NCBI GenBank assembly: GCA_025358575.1
Contig: JANYJA010000001.1
Location: 1 to 42,029, forward strand
DNA from: Terriglobia bacterium
GTDB taxonomy: Bacteria > Acidobacteriota > Terriglobia > Bryobacterales > Bryobacteraceae
Length of the DNA: 42,029 nt
Reading direction: 5' to 3'
Shown here: positions 15,893 through 27,007 of the stretch, in pieces
How positions within the stretch are numbered: position 1 is the stretch's first letter
Layout of the letters: the number at the start of each line of letters is the position of its first letter
Made by a program: the position numbers and the translations under genes
The notes under the pieces: model-generated
What the model saw: the letters and a program-made list of their open reading frames with translations, nothing else
The model's database searches: none
Told to the model about the DNA's origin: nothing

Positions 15893-18800
15893 TTGAAGCG
15901 CTCTGCCGCGGTAGTTCTTGCCACGTGTGCCATATTCTTTGTGCCTGCCGGTATTTCGCAGACGAAATCCGCTGAGCGTAAAGTCGATTTCGACCGCGAA
16001 ATCCGTCCCATTTTCTCGGAGAATTGCTTCTCTTGCCACGGGCCGGATGAAAAGCAGCGAAAGGCTAAACTGCGCCTCGATTCGAAGGAAGGTTTGTTCG
16101 AGATGCGAGGCAAAGCGCCGGTTGTGATCGCGGGCGATGCCGCTAAGAGCCGCCTGTTTGCGCGCGTCTCGGATGCCGGGGCGTTGCGGATGCCGCCGGA
16201 ATATTCAGGCAAGAAACCTCTCGATCCCAAAAAGATTGCGGCGATTCGACAATGGATTGACGAAGGCGCAAATTATAAAGAGCACTGGTCATTCGCGGCA
16301 CCGAAGAGGCCTGAATTGCCGCCGGTTAGCAATGCCGCTTGGGCGCGGAATGATATCGACCGGTTCATCCTGGCGCGTTTGGACAAAGAAAAACTGAAGC
16401 CGTCCCCTGAGGCGAATCGCTCGACGCTCCTGCGCCGCGTTTCCTTCGATCTCACGGGCTTGCCACCGACGCCCGCGGAAGTTGCCGCTTTCGAAACGGA
16501 TCAATCTGCGAATGCTTATGAAAAGCAAGTCGACCGGCTGCTGAAATCGCCGCATTATGGCGAACGCATGGCGATGCAGTGGCTGGATCTGGCGCGTTAC
16601 GCGGACACTCATGGCTACCACATCGACAGCGGTCGCAGCATGTGGCGCTGGCGCGATTGGGTGATCGAAGCGTTCAATAACAATAAGCCTTACGACCAGT
16701 TCACCATCGAGCAACTGGCGGGGGACTTGCTGCCGAACGCAACGCAGGACCAAAAGATCGCGACCGGGTTCAATCGCAATCACATGATCAACTTCGAGGG
16801 CGGCGCGATTCCCGAGGAGTACCAAAACGAGTACGTGATTGATCGATTGGAGACGACGTCGATCACGTGGCTGGGGCTGACGATGGGATGCGCGCGGTGT
16901 CACGATCACAAGTTCGACCCCATTTCGCAGAAAGATTTCTATCGCTTTTACGCTTTCTTCAATAGCATTTCGGAGAAGGGGTTGGACGGACAGCGCGGGA
17001 ATGCCGAGCCTTTTCTGTCGCTGCCTTCGGGCGAGCAGAAGCAGCGCCAGGATGAGCTGACAGCGAGTATTAAAGCGCATGAGAAGACGCTGGCGGAAGA
17101 GCGTGTCGGGCCGATGGAATTGGCTTGGGAAGCGAAGCGGCTGGCCGCAATAGCCGAGGTGTCGAGGCAGGGACTGGCAGCGCATTACAGGCTGGACGGG
17201 AGCCTTTCGGATATTTCCGGCAATTACCGGCACGCGCGGACCCTTCAAGGTGATTTGACGTTCGGCGCGAGCGAAGTGGGGCGCGCGGCGGAGTTCGACG
17301 GCGACACGCAGGTCTCATTCGGAGATGCAGGCAATTTCGATTCAGGACCGGCGTTTTCGCTAGTGGCGTGGATGCACATCGGGGGCAATAAGCCGATGAC
17401 GGTGATCGAGAAAATTTCTGACCCTGGGACCAGACAGGGAATGGAATTGTTCTTCGACGATTTCCAACTGATCGACATTCAGGTTTTCGCGCCGCAGCTT
17501 CATGTTCGCTTCAGCAACAAGTGGCCGGATGATACGCTGGAGTTGCGCACGAAAGACCACCTGGACCCGCGCGTTTGGCACCACGTGGCTCTTACCCATG
17601 ATGTTGCCGGTGCGCATCTCTTCGTGGATGGCAAGGCCGCAGACGTTGAGGTGGTGAAGAGCAGTCTGCATGGTTCCTGGGCGAATGCCGCGCCGCTGGA
17701 AGAGGGCGACAAGACGATCGGCAAACCATTTCGGGGCAAACTGGCCGACTTCCGCATTTACAGCCGCGTGTTGAGCGCGAGCGAGATCGCGCAATTGGAA
17801 CACGAAGAGCCGTTACGCGGACTGCTGCTCGCGCTGCCCGACAAGCGCAACAAAGAGCAGAAAGCGGCGCTGCGGAACTTCTATCTGACTTATGACGCTC
17901 CCGAAGACGACCGCCGAGCTTACGCGGAACTCGTGAAGCTTCGGTCGTCAGAGAAGGAACTGGTGGCTGCGATTCCAACCACGATGGTGATGGCGGAGAT
18001 GGAGAAGCCGCGCGAGACCGCGATTCTGGGGCGCGGGGACTATCGCAATCGCGGCGAAATCGTGACGCCGGGTGTGCCGGGCGTGCTGCCTCCGCTGCCC
18101 GCGGGGGAAGCTTCAAACCGGCTGGCGCTGGCGAAGTGGCTGGTGAATCCGAATCACCCTTTGACCTCGCGCGTGGCCGTGAATCGGTACTGGCAGATGT
18201 ATTTCGGATTCGGAATTGTGAAGACCACCCAAGATTTCGGAGCCCAGGGGGAAGAGCCGGTGAATCCAGAGTTACTGGACTGGCTGGCTACCGAATTTGT
18301 TCGGAGTGGCTGGGATATTCGCGCGATGCAGCGATTGATGGTAACGTCGGCGGCTTACCGGCAATCGTCGCGCGTGACGCCGGAGCTGTTGGAGAAAGAT
18401 CCCGAGAACCGGCTGCTGGCGCGTGGACCTCGATTCCGTTTGCCAGCGGAGATGGTACGCGATAATGCGCTGTCAGTTTCCGGTTTATATAAAGATCATG
18501 TCGGCGGACCGAGCGTAAAGCCGTATCAGCCGAAAGGGCTTTGGGAGGAGCTTTCGTTTGGTGACGGGTTTTCGGAGCAGAATTATGTGCAGGGGAAAGG
18601 CGATGATTTGTATCGGCGCACCATGTACACTTTCTGGAAACGCACCAGCCCGCCACCCGCGCTTATCACTTTCGATTCGCCGGACAAGGAGAAGTGCAGT
18701 GCGCGCAGACTGCTAACCAACACGCCCCTGCAGGCGCTGGTATCGCTGAACGATCCCACCTTCGTTGAGGCTGCGCGCGCGCTGGCCCAGCGGATGCTGA

Positions 18801-19069
18801 CAGAAGCTCCCAAGACCACTGAGAAACGCATCGCCTATGGATTCGAATTGGCGACATTGCGCAAGCCATCGGCTCAAGAGGAAAAGGTGCTGCAAGAGCT
18901 CGCGGCGAGGGAATTTGCGGAGTACAAACACCATCCGGAAGCGGCGTCGAAGTTGTTGGCCGTGGGCGATTCCAAGGCCGATCCGAAATTGAATCCCGGA
19001 GACCTGGCTGCGTGGACGACGGTAGCCAGCACGATCCTGAACCTGGATGAAACCCTAACCAAGGAATAG
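15893..19069 (+). CDS. DUF1549/DUF1553 c-type cytochrome (PSCyt1-type) with LamG insert
   Basis: The 1058-residue exported protein starts at TTG, with GGAGG 11 bases upstream, and has a signal peptide of about 22 residues. Domains in order: PSCyt1 haem domain with CxxCH at Cys45-Cys48-His49; DUF1549 (about 130-340) with [14 protein letters not shown] and a second CxxCH (CARCH, Cys333-His337); a LamG/concanavalin-like insert (about 425-640) with [22 protein letters not shown] and [18 protein letters not shown]; and DUF1553 (about 690-1030) with [25 protein letters not shown] and [15 protein letters not shown]. The family is abundant in Planctomycetes and Acidobacteria and always paired with DUF1501; it is thought to act on complex substrates in the envelope, but no reaction is firmly assigned. 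The DUF1501 gene follows after two bases. Confidence 0.95.
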   Translation: MKRSAAVVLATCAIFFVPAGISQTKSAERKVDFDREIRPIFSENCFSCHGPDEKQRKAKLRLDSKEGLFEMRGKAPVVIAGDAAKSRLFARVSDAGALRMPPEYSGKKPLDPKKIAAIRQWIDEGANYKEHWSFAAPKRPELPPVSNAAWARNDIDRFILARLDKEKLKPSPEANRSTLLRRVSFDLTGLPPTPAEVAAFETDQSANAYEKQVDRLLKSPHYGERMAMQWLDLARYADTHGYHIDSGRSMWRWRDWVIEAFNNNKPYDQFTIEQLAGDLLPNATQDQKIATGFNRNHMINFEGGAIPEEYQNEYVIDRLETTSITWLGLTMGCARCHDHKFDPISQKDFYRFYAFFNSISEKGLDGQRGNAEPFLSLPSGEQKQRQDELTASIKAHEKTLAEERVGPMELAWEAKRLAAIAEVSRQGLAAHYRLDGSLSDISGNYRHARTLQGDLTFGASEVGRAAEFDGDTQVSFGDAGNFDSGPAFSLVAWMHIGGNKPMTVIEKISDPGTRQGMELFFDDFQLIDIQVFAPQLHVRFSNKWPDDTLELRTKDHLDPRVWHHVALTHDVAGAHLFVDGKAADVEVVKSSLHGSWANAAPLEEGDKTIGKPFRGKLADFRIYSRVLSASEIAQLEHEEPLRGLLLALPDKRNKEQKAALRNFYLTYDAPEDDRRAYAELVKLRSSEKELVAAIPTTMVMAEMEKPRETAILGRGDYRNRGEIVTPGVPGVLPPLPAGEASNRLALAKWLVNPNHPLTSRVAVNRYWQMYFGFGIVKTTQDFGAQGEEPVNPELLDWLATEFVRSGWDIRAMQRLMVTSAAYRQSSRVTPELLEKDPENRLLARGPRFRLPAEMVRDNALSVSGLYKDHVGGPSVKPYQPKGLWEELSFGDGFSEQNYVQGKGDDLYRRTMYTFWKRTSPPPALITFDSPDKEKCSARRLLTNTPLQALVSLNDPTFVEAARALAQRMLTEAPKTTEKRIAYGFELATLRKPSAQEEKVLQELAAREFAEYKHHPEAASKLLAVGDSKADPKLNPGDLAAWTTVASTILNLDETLTKE

Positions 19070-19071
19070 AG

Positions 19072-20529
19072 ATGAATATCGAACAAGAACTGCGCCTGTC
19101 GCTTACGCGGCGACATTTTTTCGGGCTTGGCAGCATCGGGATTGGGACAGCGGCGCTGGCGTCAATCATAGCTCCGGACGCATTCGGTGTAACAAATCCG
19201 GCGGTCAGCGGCGCGCTGCCCGGGCTGCCGCATTTTGCGCCGAAGGCCAAGCGCGTGATCTTTCTGCATCAGTCGGGGGGGCCTTCGCAGATGGATTTGT
19301 TCGACTACAAGCCTGGGCTCAAGAAGTTGCAAGGCGAAGAGCTTCCCGCTTCGGTGCGCATGGGCCAGCGCATCACCGGCATGACGTCAAGCCAGAGTTC
19401 GCTGCCTCTGGCGTCATCCGTTTTCGATTTCAAGCAGTATGGACAGAGCGGCACTTGGTTGAGCGAACTGCTGCCGCATCACGGGAAGATTGTCGATGAT
19501 ATTGCGATTATCAAAACTATAAATACGGACGCCATCAATCACGATCCCGCGATTACATTTATTCAGAGCGGCAGCCAGCAACCGGGGCGGCCGAGCATGG
19601 GGTCGTGGGTGAGTTATGGACTGGGCAGCCAGAATCAGGAACTGCCATCCTTCGTGGTTCTGATCTCGCAGCAGAGCGGACTGAACACGGATCAACCTTT
19701 ATTTTCGCGGCTATGGGGGAATGGCTTTCTGCCGTCGAAATATCAGGGAGTGAACTTTCGATCCAGCGGCGACCCCGTGCTGTTTCTTTCCGATCCAGAC
19801 GGCATTGACCGAACCACGCGTCGTCGCATGTTGGACGCGATGGCCGAATTGAATAAGATGCGGCTGCAGCAGTTCGGCGATCCCGAGATCGAGACGCGCA
19901 TTTCGCAGTATGAGATGGCTTACAAGATGCAGACGTCGGTGCCGGATTTGATGGATTTGTCGAAAGAGCCGGAGAGCACGTTTAAGCTATATGGTCCCGA
20001 TTCGCGAAAGCCGGGGACATACGCCGCAAACTGCTTGCTGGCAAGAAAGCTTGCCGAGCGCAACGTGCGATTCATCCAGCTTTATAAGCGCGGCTGGGAT
20101 CAGCACAACGATCTGCCGCGCGATCTGGCGCTGCAATGCCAGAGCGTGGATCAGCCCTCGGCGGCATTGATTCAGGATCTGAAACAGCGCGGACTGCTAG
20201 ATGAAACGTTAGTGGTTTGGGGCGGCGAATTCGGACGCACGGTTTATTGCCAGGGCAAGCTCACGCAGACGAGCTATGGGCGCGATCATCATCCGCGATG
20301 CTTCACCATGTGGATGGCGGGCGGCGGCATAAAGGGTGGCATCACGATGGGGGAAACGGACGACTTCTGCTACAACATCGTTCGCGATCCGATGCATGTG
20401 CACGATCTGCAAGCGACGATTCTGCATTGTCTGGGAGTGGACCACAAGCGCTTAACGTATCGCTTTCAAGGGCGCGATTTCCGTCTGACGGATGTGTCGG
20501 GTGACGTCACCAAACAGTTGCTGGCTTAG
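19072..20529 (+). CDS. DUF1501 protein, Tat-exported (first copy)
   Basis: The 485-residue protein starts two bases after its DUF1549 partner. A Tat signal is visible ([20 protein letters not shown], Arg13-Arg14). The mature protein has DUF1501 features: [87 protein letters not shown], and a C-terminal [18 protein letters not shown]. The fold is related to alkaline phosphatase/sulfatase-type metalloenzymes, but activity is unproven. Tight coupling with the cytochrome gene indicates joint function, probably as an exported pair. This copy differs from the second mainly in the [14 protein letters not shown] loop. Confidence 0.95.
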   Translation: MNIEQELRLSLTRRHFFGLGSIGIGTAALASIIAPDAFGVTNPAVSGALPGLPHFAPKAKRVIFLHQSGGPSQMDLFDYKPGLKKLQGEELPASVRMGQRITGMTSSQSSLPLASSVFDFKQYGQSGTWLSELLPHHGKIVDDIAIIKTINTDAINHDPAITFIQSGSQQPGRPSMGSWVSYGLGSQNQELPSFVVLISQQSGLNTDQPLFSRLWGNGFLPSKYQGVNFRSSGDPVLFLSDPDGIDRTTRRRMLDAMAELNKMRLQQFGDPEIETRISQYEMAYKMQTSVPDLMDLSKEPESTFKLYGPDSRKPGTYAANCLLARKLAERNVRFIQLYKRGWDQHNDLPRDLALQCQSVDQPSAALIQDLKQRGLLDETLVVWGGEFGRTVYCQGKLTQTSYGRDHHPRCFTMWMAGGGIKGGITMGETDDFCYNIVRDPMHVHDLQATILHCLGVDHKRLTYRFQGRDFRLTDVSGDVTKQLLA

Positions 20530-20670
20530 ACTTCACGCGTGCCGCAGTTCAAACGATCATTAGTTTCAGGCACCAGGCTATGAGCGAATAGAGCCCGCGG
20601 ACCTGGACCTCTTTGACCATTCACGAACGATGTATCATGGTTGGCGAGAAGGATAGCCAGCAGCGAAGCC

Positions 20671-23600
20671 ATGAAGTTTCTCAGAGTTTTGCATTGCGCC
20701 TCAATTGCTGTTGCGGCAATTGGATCGGCACGGATCGCGGCGGCCGAAGTCGATTTCGTTAAGGAGATCCAGCCGATCTTTGAAAAATCGTGCTATTCGT
20801 GCCACGGCGAGAAGATGCAAATGGGCGGACTGCGTCTGGATTCGAAGTCGGTCGCCGCGAAAGAGATCAACGCGGGTAAGGCGGCTGAGAGCGCGCTGTT
20901 TCTGCGCATCACCGCGACGTCCGATCAGACGCGTATGCCGATGGGCGCCAAGCCGCTAGACGGTTCTGAGATTACGCTAATTCGGCAGTGGATCGACCAG
21001 GGCGCGTCTTGGCCTGATGGTCCGATTGCGAAGAGCGCCGAAGCGAAGAAACATTGGGCGTACGTTGCGCCCACGCGACCAGAGCTGCCTTCCGTGAGCA
21101 ACACGAAGTGGTCCACGAATCCGATTGACAGGTTTATCCTGGCGCGTTTGGAACAAGAAAAGCTGAGGCCGGCTCCCGAGGCGGATAAGGCCACGCTGCT
21201 TCGGAGGCTGAGTCTGGATTTGATTGGTCTGCCGCCGACGCCGGAAGAGACTGAGGCGTTTCTAAAAGACAAGAGTCGCGGCGCTTACGAGAAACAGGTG
21301 GACCGGCTGCTGCAGTCGCCGCATTACGGAGAGCGGTGGGGGCGCGTGTGGCTGGATGCCGCGCGTTACGCCGATTCCGATGGATACGAAAAGGATAAGT
21401 CGCGGCAGGTCTGGTTCTATCGCGACTGGGTGATTCAGGCGATGAATCGCGATATGCCTTATGACCGCTTCGTGATCGAACAGGTCGCAGGCGATCTGCT
21501 TCCTAACGCAACCCAAGACCAGAAGGTGGCGACCGGATTTCTGCGTAATTCGATGATCAACGAAGAGGGCGGCGTGGACCCCGAGCAGTTCCGAATGGAA
21601 GCGATGTTTGACCGCATGGACGTGATCGGCAAGAGCGTGCTCGGCGTGACCATTCAGTGCGCGCAATGTCACAACCACAAGTTCGATCCGCTGAAGCAGG
21701 AAGAATATTACCGCATGTTCGCGTTCCTCAACGATTCGCATGAGGGCAACGTGGCGGTGTACAGTCCGGCCGAGCAAATGAAACGGGCGGAGATATTCCG
21801 TCGGACCAAAGAGATTGAAGCATCCATGCAACACCGCATGCCGGACTGGCAACAGCGCATGGCCTTATGGGAGGGCGAAGCGAGCGCTGGCCAGCCTGAA
21901 TGGATGGTGTTGCGACCGACCGTAGACGACATTTCGACAGGCGGTGAGAGATACTCGGCGCAGCCGGACGGGTCTCTGCTGGGTTTGGGCTATGCGCCGA
22001 CGAAGCATAACCTGAAGCTCACTGTGGACACGGGCGTCCAGAACATAACAGCGTTCCGGCTGGAGTTGTTGAACGATCCGGATTTGCCCCTCGGCGGGCC
22101 GGGACGGTCGATCAAAGGGACGGGGGCGCTCACGGAATTTGAAGTGGAAGCGGCGCCAGTAGGATCGAAGGAAAAGCCTGTCAAGATCAAATTCGCGAAG
22201 GCCACGGCGGATATCAATTTGCCTGAAAAGCCGCTCGATGCGATCTTCTACGATAAGACCGATAAGAAGCGCGTTACCGGCCCGATTGAATTCGCGATCG
22301 ACGGAAAGGAAGAAACTGCGTGGGGATTTGACGCCGGGCCAGGACTCCGCAATCAGCCGCGTAAAGCGGTGTTCACGGCGGCGGCTCCGGTGTCCAACGT
22401 GGGCGGGACGACACTTACTTTCCATGTTAGTCAGAAGCATGGCGGGTGGAACAGTGATGACAACCAGAATTGCAATTTAGGGCGATTTCGTCTTTCGATT
22501 ACAACGCAGCCAGATGCGGTGGCGGACCCGCTGCCGGCCAAGGTGCGCGAGATACTTTCTATCGCTTCGGATAAGCGCAGCCAGGCGCAAGAGCAGGCAG
22601 TCTTTGCATACTGGCGCACAACGGTGCCGGAATGGGCGGAAGCAAACGAGCAAATCGTGGCGCTTTGGCGCGAGCATCCGGAAGGATCTTCGCAACTGAT
22701 TCTGGCTGAGCGCGAGACACCTCGCGAGACGCATATATTGGGACGCGGAGATTTTCTTCGGCCAGGGAAGAGCGTGACGCCCGGCGTACCGGCATTTCTG
22801 CACCCTCTGCCAAAAGATGAACCCGTTAACCGGCTAACGTTCGCGCGTTGGCTGGTGGACCGGAATTCGCCTACGACGGCGCGTTCACTCGTGAACAGGA
22901 CGTGGCAGAACTATTTCGGCATGGGCCTGGTGAGCACCACCGAAGACCTGGGCAAACAGAGCGAAACGCCTTCTCATCCCGAACTACTCGACTGGCTCGC
23001 GGTCGAATTCATGGATCGCAATTGGAGCATGAAGGCGATACACCGGCTGATTGTGACCTCCGCCGTTTACAAGGAATCGTCGCGGATTACGCCCGAGATG
23101 TACGCGCGTGATCCGTATAATCGTTTGCTGGCGAGGGGATCTCGGTTCCGCGTGGATGCGGAAATCGTGCGCGATATTGCGCTCTCGGCGAGTGGATTGT
23201 TAAATCCCGAAGTCGGCGGGCCGAGCATCTTTGCGCCGGCGCCAGAATTTCTTTTCCAGCCTCCCGCGAGTTATGGACCGAAGATTTGGACGGAAGCGAA
23301 AGGCGCGAAACGCTACCGGCGCGCGTTGTATACGTTTCGGTATCGATCGATTCCGTACCCAATGCTGCAGGTTTTCGATTCTCCGAACGGCGATGTGTCA
23401 TGCGTGCGGCGCAGCCGGTCGAACACGCCGCTGCAAGCGTTGACGACGTTAAATGAGCCGCTGTTTTTGGAATCGGCGCGAGCGCTTGCGCTGCGAACGA
23501 TTCGCGAAGGCGGGAAGACGGATGCGCAGCGCGTCACATACGCGGTACAGCGCTGTCTTTCGCGAAAGCCGACGGAGCGCGAGAGCACGGAGTTGCTTTC

Positions 23601-23781
23601 CCTGTTGAACAAGCAGACGCTGAAGTTCGCAAACGGAACGGGGAATCCTTGGGAACTGGCGGCGAATGATGCGACGCGGCCGCCGGCAGTACCGGCGGGA
23701 ACTACTCCGGCGCAACTGGCGGCGTGGACTGCCGTCTCTCGCGTGCTACTTAATTTGGATGAAACGATCACGAAGGAATAG
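20671..23781 (+). CDS. DUF1549/DUF1553 c-type cytochrome (PSCyt1-type) with discoidin-like insert
   Basis: The start is placed at ATG 20671 ([25 protein letters not shown]), which gives a clean signal peptide; a TTG ten codons earlier would add a charged N-terminus. The product is 1036 residues. It has PSCyt1 with Cys41-Cys44-His45, DUF1549 with CAQCH (Cys330-His334), a beta-rich middle segment (about 415-615) resembling F5/8 type C or similar galactose-binding folds ([45 protein letters not shown]), and DUF1553 to the end. It is parallel in layout to the cytochrome at 15893 but carries a different middle domain. The DUF1501 partner follows after two bases. Confidence 0.95.
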   Translation: MKFLRVLHCASIAVAAIGSARIAAAEVDFVKEIQPIFEKSCYSCHGEKMQMGGLRLDSKSVAAKEINAGKAAESALFLRITATSDQTRMPMGAKPLDGSEITLIRQWIDQGASWPDGPIAKSAEAKKHWAYVAPTRPELPSVSNTKWSTNPIDRFILARLEQEKLRPAPEADKATLLRRLSLDLIGLPPTPEETEAFLKDKSRGAYEKQVDRLLQSPHYGERWGRVWLDAARYADSDGYEKDKSRQVWFYRDWVIQAMNRDMPYDRFVIEQVAGDLLPNATQDQKVATGFLRNSMINEEGGVDPEQFRMEAMFDRMDVIGKSVLGVTIQCAQCHNHKFDPLKQEEYYRMFAFLNDSHEGNVAVYSPAEQMKRAEIFRRTKEIEASMQHRMPDWQQRMALWEGEASAGQPEWMVLRPTVDDISTGGERYSAQPDGSLLGLGYAPTKHNLKLTVDTGVQNITAFRLELLNDPDLPLGGPGRSIKGTGALTEFEVEAAPVGSKEKPVKIKFAKATADINLPEKPLDAIFYDKTDKKRVTGPIEFAIDGKEETAWGFDAGPGLRNQPRKAVFTAAAPVSNVGGTTLTFHVSQKHGGWNSDDNQNCNLGRFRLSITTQPDAVADPLPAKVREILSIASDKRSQAQEQAVFAYWRTTVPEWAEANEQIVALWREHPEGSSQLILAERETPRETHILGRGDFLRPGKSVTPGVPAFLHPLPKDEPVNRLTFARWLVDRNSPTTARSLVNRTWQNYFGMGLVSTTEDLGKQSETPSHPELLDWLAVEFMDRNWSMKAIHRLIVTSAVYKESSRITPEMYARDPYNRLLARGSRFRVDAEIVRDIALSASGLLNPEVGGPSIFAPAPEFLFQPPASYGPKIWTEAKGAKRYRRALYTFRYRSIPYPMLQVFDSPNGDVSCVRRSRSNTPLQALTTLNEPLFLESARALALRTIREGGKTDAQRVTYAVQRCLSRKPTERESTELLSLLNKQTLKFANGTGNPWELAANDATRPPAVPAGTTPAQLAAWTAVSRVLLNLDETITKE

Positions 23782-23783
23782 CC

Positions 23784-25226
23784 ATGAATTGCCAGGACGA
23801 TCAGTATCGAGGGCTGGACCCCAAAGTTGTAAGCCGGCGCTGGTTTTTTGAACAGTGCGGGGTGGGATTGGGTGCGGTCGCGTTGAATCAACTGTTAGGC
23901 AACAATGCTATGGCCGCGACTGTTGGCGCCTCTCCTTCGGGGCCGCTCGCTCCCAAGCAGCCTCATTTCGCGCCCAAGGCGAAGAACGTCATCTATCTAT
24001 TCATGGCAGGCGCGCCGAGTCATTTGGAACTGTTCGACAACAAGCCTGAGCTTGCGAAGTTCGACGGTAAGCTTCCGCCGGCTGAGCTGTTGAAAGGTTA
24101 TCGCGCGGCCTTCATCAATCCGAACTCGACGCTGCTTGGACCCAAGTTCAAATTCGCGCGGTACGGCCAGAGCGGGGCTGAGCTTTCTGAACTACTGCCG
24201 CATTTAGCGACAGTGGTGGACGACATCGCCATCGTGAAATCCATGAACACGGATGCTTTCAACCACGCTCCGGCGCAGATCCTGATGAACACGGGATCGC
24301 AACAGTTCGGGCGTCCTAGCATGGGCGCGTGGGTCACGTACGGGTTGGGCAGCGAATCGCAGGATCTGCCAGCGTTCGTGGTCAGCAGTTCAGGAAAGAA
24401 AGGTCCAAGCGGCGGCAATTCGTGTTGGGGCAGCGGATTTCTTCCAACGGTGTATCAGGGCGTGCAGTTCCGGGGAAGCGGCGACCCGGTGCTTTATCTT
24501 TCGAATCCTTCCGGCGTCGATAAAGAGCTTCAGCGCGATTCGCTTGACTCGATTCGCAGCCTAAACCAGATGCGGCTCGAGGCCACAGGCGATCCGGAAA
24601 TCGCAACCCGAATCAATTCTTTCGAGATGGCGTTTCGGATGCAAAGCAGCGCGCCCGAGTTGATGGACTTAACGAAGGAGCCCAAGAATATTCTGGAGAT
24701 GTATGGCGCGGAGCCGGGCAAACCATCGTTCGCCAATAGCTGTTTGCTGGCGCGGCGATTGGTGGAACGCGGGGTGCGCTTCGTGCAGTTGTACCACGAG
24801 GCATGGGATCAGCACAGCGCGTTGGTGAAAGACATCACGCAGAATTGCCTCGATACGGATAAAGCGTGCGCGGCCCTAATTCAGGACCTGAAGCAGCGTG
24901 GTTTGTTGAAGGATACGCTGGTGATTTGGGGCGGGGAGTTCGGGCGTACGCCGATGGTGCAGGGCGGCAACGACGGGCGCGATCATCATCCGAATGCGTT
25001 CACCATGTGGATGGCAGGTGGCGGGATAAAGCCGGGTATAACGCTCGGCGAGACGGACCCGCTCGGATTTAATGTGGTGAAGGATAGTGTTCACGTGCAC
25101 GATCTCCATGCTACGCTGCTGCACTTGCTGGGATTCGATCATAAGAAACTCACCTATCGCTTTCAAGGCCGTGATTTTCGATTGACGGATGTGCATGGCG
25201 AACTTGTTCCCGGATTGATGGCGTAA
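23784..25226 (+). CDS. DUF1501 protein, Tat-exported (second copy)
   Basis: The 480-residue protein starts two bases after its cytochrome partner. The Tat signal is [22 protein letters not shown] (Ser17-Arg18-Arg19). The body matches the first DUF1501 copy throughout: [95 protein letters not shown] and the C-terminal [18 protein letters not shown]. The two copies and their partners read as an old tandem duplication. Function is as uncertain as for the first copy. Confidence 0.95.
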   Translation: MNCQDDQYRGLDPKVVSRRWFFEQCGVGLGAVALNQLLGNNAMAATVGASPSGPLAPKQPHFAPKAKNVIYLFMAGAPSHLELFDNKPELAKFDGKLPPAELLKGYRAAFINPNSTLLGPKFKFARYGQSGAELSELLPHLATVVDDIAIVKSMNTDAFNHAPAQILMNTGSQQFGRPSMGAWVTYGLGSESQDLPAFVVSSSGKKGPSGGNSCWGSGFLPTVYQGVQFRGSGDPVLYLSNPSGVDKELQRDSLDSIRSLNQMRLEATGDPEIATRINSFEMAFRMQSSAPELMDLTKEPKNILEMYGAEPGKPSFANSCLLARRLVERGVRFVQLYHEAWDQHSALVKDITQNCLDTDKACAALIQDLKQRGLLKDTLVIWGGEFGRTPMVQGGNDGRDHHPNAFTMWMAGGGIKPGITLGETDPLGFNVVKDSVHVHDLHATLLHLLGFDHKKLTYRFQGRDFRLTDVHGELVPGLMA

Positions 25227-25230
25227 AGCC

Positions 25231-26940
25231 ATGCGGAATATTTTTATAGTGGTTGGCGTCGCGGTTGCTTTCGTTGCGCCGCTGATGGGCGCGACACCAG
25301 CGGAGCACGATCTCAAAGACGAAAGCGGGAAGATGATTATCCGCTACGCCGTGGAGGCACCTGAGAATATTGCAGCGGCGGGGACGAGCGACCCGGCAAA
25401 ACAGGTAGGGCTCATTCTGTGCTTTCAAGAGCACGACAGGCCCACTGGCGACGAAATTCTTCCCGTGCGCGAGGCGCTCAAAGCTTTGGGGACGATCGAT
25501 GGTTATGTGCTGCTGGCGGGTCATCCGCAAGAGCGAAAGTTTGGCGCGATTGACGACGAGCCGATCACGAAGCTGATCGCATGGGCGAAGAAAACGTATC
25601 CGATTAATCCGCGGCGGGTGTATATGTACGGCAAGGGCGAAGGCGGCAAAATTTCGGGCGAGTTCGCGATGTTGCATCCCGAAATCGTCACGGCCGGCAT
25701 CACATATAGCTGGGGCTGGTGGCGGATGCCGTCGGAGTTGAAGGAGCCGGTCGACCCGCTGGGCAGCGCGCCGGAGTTTTATATGGTGCTAGGGCTCCGC
25801 GATTTGTCGTACCACCTTACGACCGTGCGCGATGCCTACTCGCGAGTGAGTGCGAAAGGGTATCACGTGATCTATCGCGAGTTCGACGATCTGGGTGCAA
25901 GGACTTATCATCCGCCGAGTAATCGCGATTCGATTGCTTGGGCAACGAGTTTGCGCAATAAGAATATTCCGCCGTCGCCGGAGGAGTTGAAATTGCTCGA
26001 GCGGTCCGCTGTGAGGGCTGGTTACTTCCCGGATCTGGCGCTGGTAGGGGGCGTGCCGGCTGGTGCGGTCGTTCAGAAGTTGCTTGCATCCGAAAGTGCG
26101 GACGTGCGTGCCGCCGCCGCCGAGACTTGCGCCCACGCGACATTCGATGAAACTACGATGATGTCTCTCGGGAAGAGTGCGACAGATTCATCGGCCAAGG
26201 TGCGGAGCGCTGCAATACGGGCGCTCGGTGTTCACGCGAACTGGCGATCGGACGCAGCGCAGCACGCGCTCATTGAGCTGGCTACAAATCCCGCGAAGGC
26301 CGTTGATCCGAACGATCGTGTTGATGCCGTCGATGCGATTAATCGTGCAGTTCGGTTTCAGATCAAGGGAGTGCGGCAAGATCCGCCGCTGTTCAAAGCG
26401 CTGGTAATGTTGCTTGATGATAAAGACGAGGAACTGCGCGTGATGGCGGCGAACACGCTCGCACTGATTCGGGACGGTGACTATCACGGCGATTTGGATA
26501 GGCCTGAACAGAAGACGCCGAATGGAGGCTGGGCGGCGTGGCTAGACCAGATCTCGACTAAAGCCGCGGGGTATTCGAAGGACTACGAAGTCTGTGAAAG
26601 CGGCGCGAAGATGCAAGAGCCGGTTGAGCTCTTTTGCAAAGGCAAGGCGAGTCGCAAGGATCCGGCAACGGCGTTCAAATATACGTTGGACGCCGCCGAG
26701 AAAGGCTACGTCCCCGCTGCGGCTGCGGTGGGGATGATGTACGCGAACGGCAAGGGCGTGCAACAGAATTACGCGGAAGCCGCGAAATGGTGGAGTCAAG
26801 CGGCCGAGCACGGACATATCTTAGCGGCGACGAATGCGTCGATGGTGTATCGAGGTGTGGGCGGCGTCCCGGCGGATCCGGTGAAGGCCGAGAAGTGGGC
26901 GAAGTTCGTGGCGGAACGTGGGGCTGGGGCGGTTCAATAG
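25231..26940 (+). CDS. Exported alpha/beta hydrolase-like + HEAT repeat + Sel1 repeat protein, nucleophile missing
   Basis: The 569-residue protein has a signal peptide (MRNIFIVVGVAVAFVAPLMGA). Residues about 30-235 look like a carboxylesterase/phospholipase-type alpha/beta hydrolase: LILCFQEHDRP, GYVLLAGHPQE, RRVYMYGKGEGGKISGEFAMLHPE, YMVLGLRDLSYH, TYHPPSNRDS. The expected GxSxGG reads GKGEGG, so the nucleophile position (136) is Gly, while Asp191 and His227 are plausible remaining residues. Residues about 245-420 are HEAT-like (ESADVRAAAAETCAHA, AKVRSAAIRALGVHA, EELRVMAANTLALI). Residues about 450-569 hold two to three Sel1 repeats (GYVPAAAAVGMMYANGKGVQQNYAEAAKWW). It follows the second DUF1501 gene after four bases, so it belongs to that operon, perhaps as a binding or scaffold protein. 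Confidence 0.85.
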   Translation: MRNIFIVVGVAVAFVAPLMGATPAEHDLKDESGKMIIRYAVEAPENIAAAGTSDPAKQVGLILCFQEHDRPTGDEILPVREALKALGTIDGYVLLAGHPQERKFGAIDDEPITKLIAWAKKTYPINPRRVYMYGKGEGGKISGEFAMLHPEIVTAGITYSWGWWRMPSELKEPVDPLGSAPEFYMVLGLRDLSYHLTTVRDAYSRVSAKGYHVIYREFDDLGARTYHPPSNRDSIAWATSLRNKNIPPSPEELKLLERSAVRAGYFPDLALVGGVPAGAVVQKLLASESADVRAAAAETCAHATFDETTMMSLGKSATDSSAKVRSAAIRALGVHANWRSDAAQHALIELATNPAKAVDPNDRVDAVDAINRAVRFQIKGVRQDPPLFKALVMLLDDKDEELRVMAANTLALIRDGDYHGDLDRPEQKTPNGGWAAWLDQISTKAAGYSKDYEVCESGAKMQEPVELFCKGKASRKDPATAFKYTLDAAEKGYVPAAAAVGMMYANGKGVQQNYAEAAKWWSQAAEHGHILAATNASMVYRGVGGVPADPVKAEKWAKFVAERGAGAVQ

Positions 26941-27007
26941 ACTTAGACGGCTGACGACCGGGGGGTAAACCGAGTCGAATTGGGTTAACAGCGAAAAATT
27001 TGGAGCA

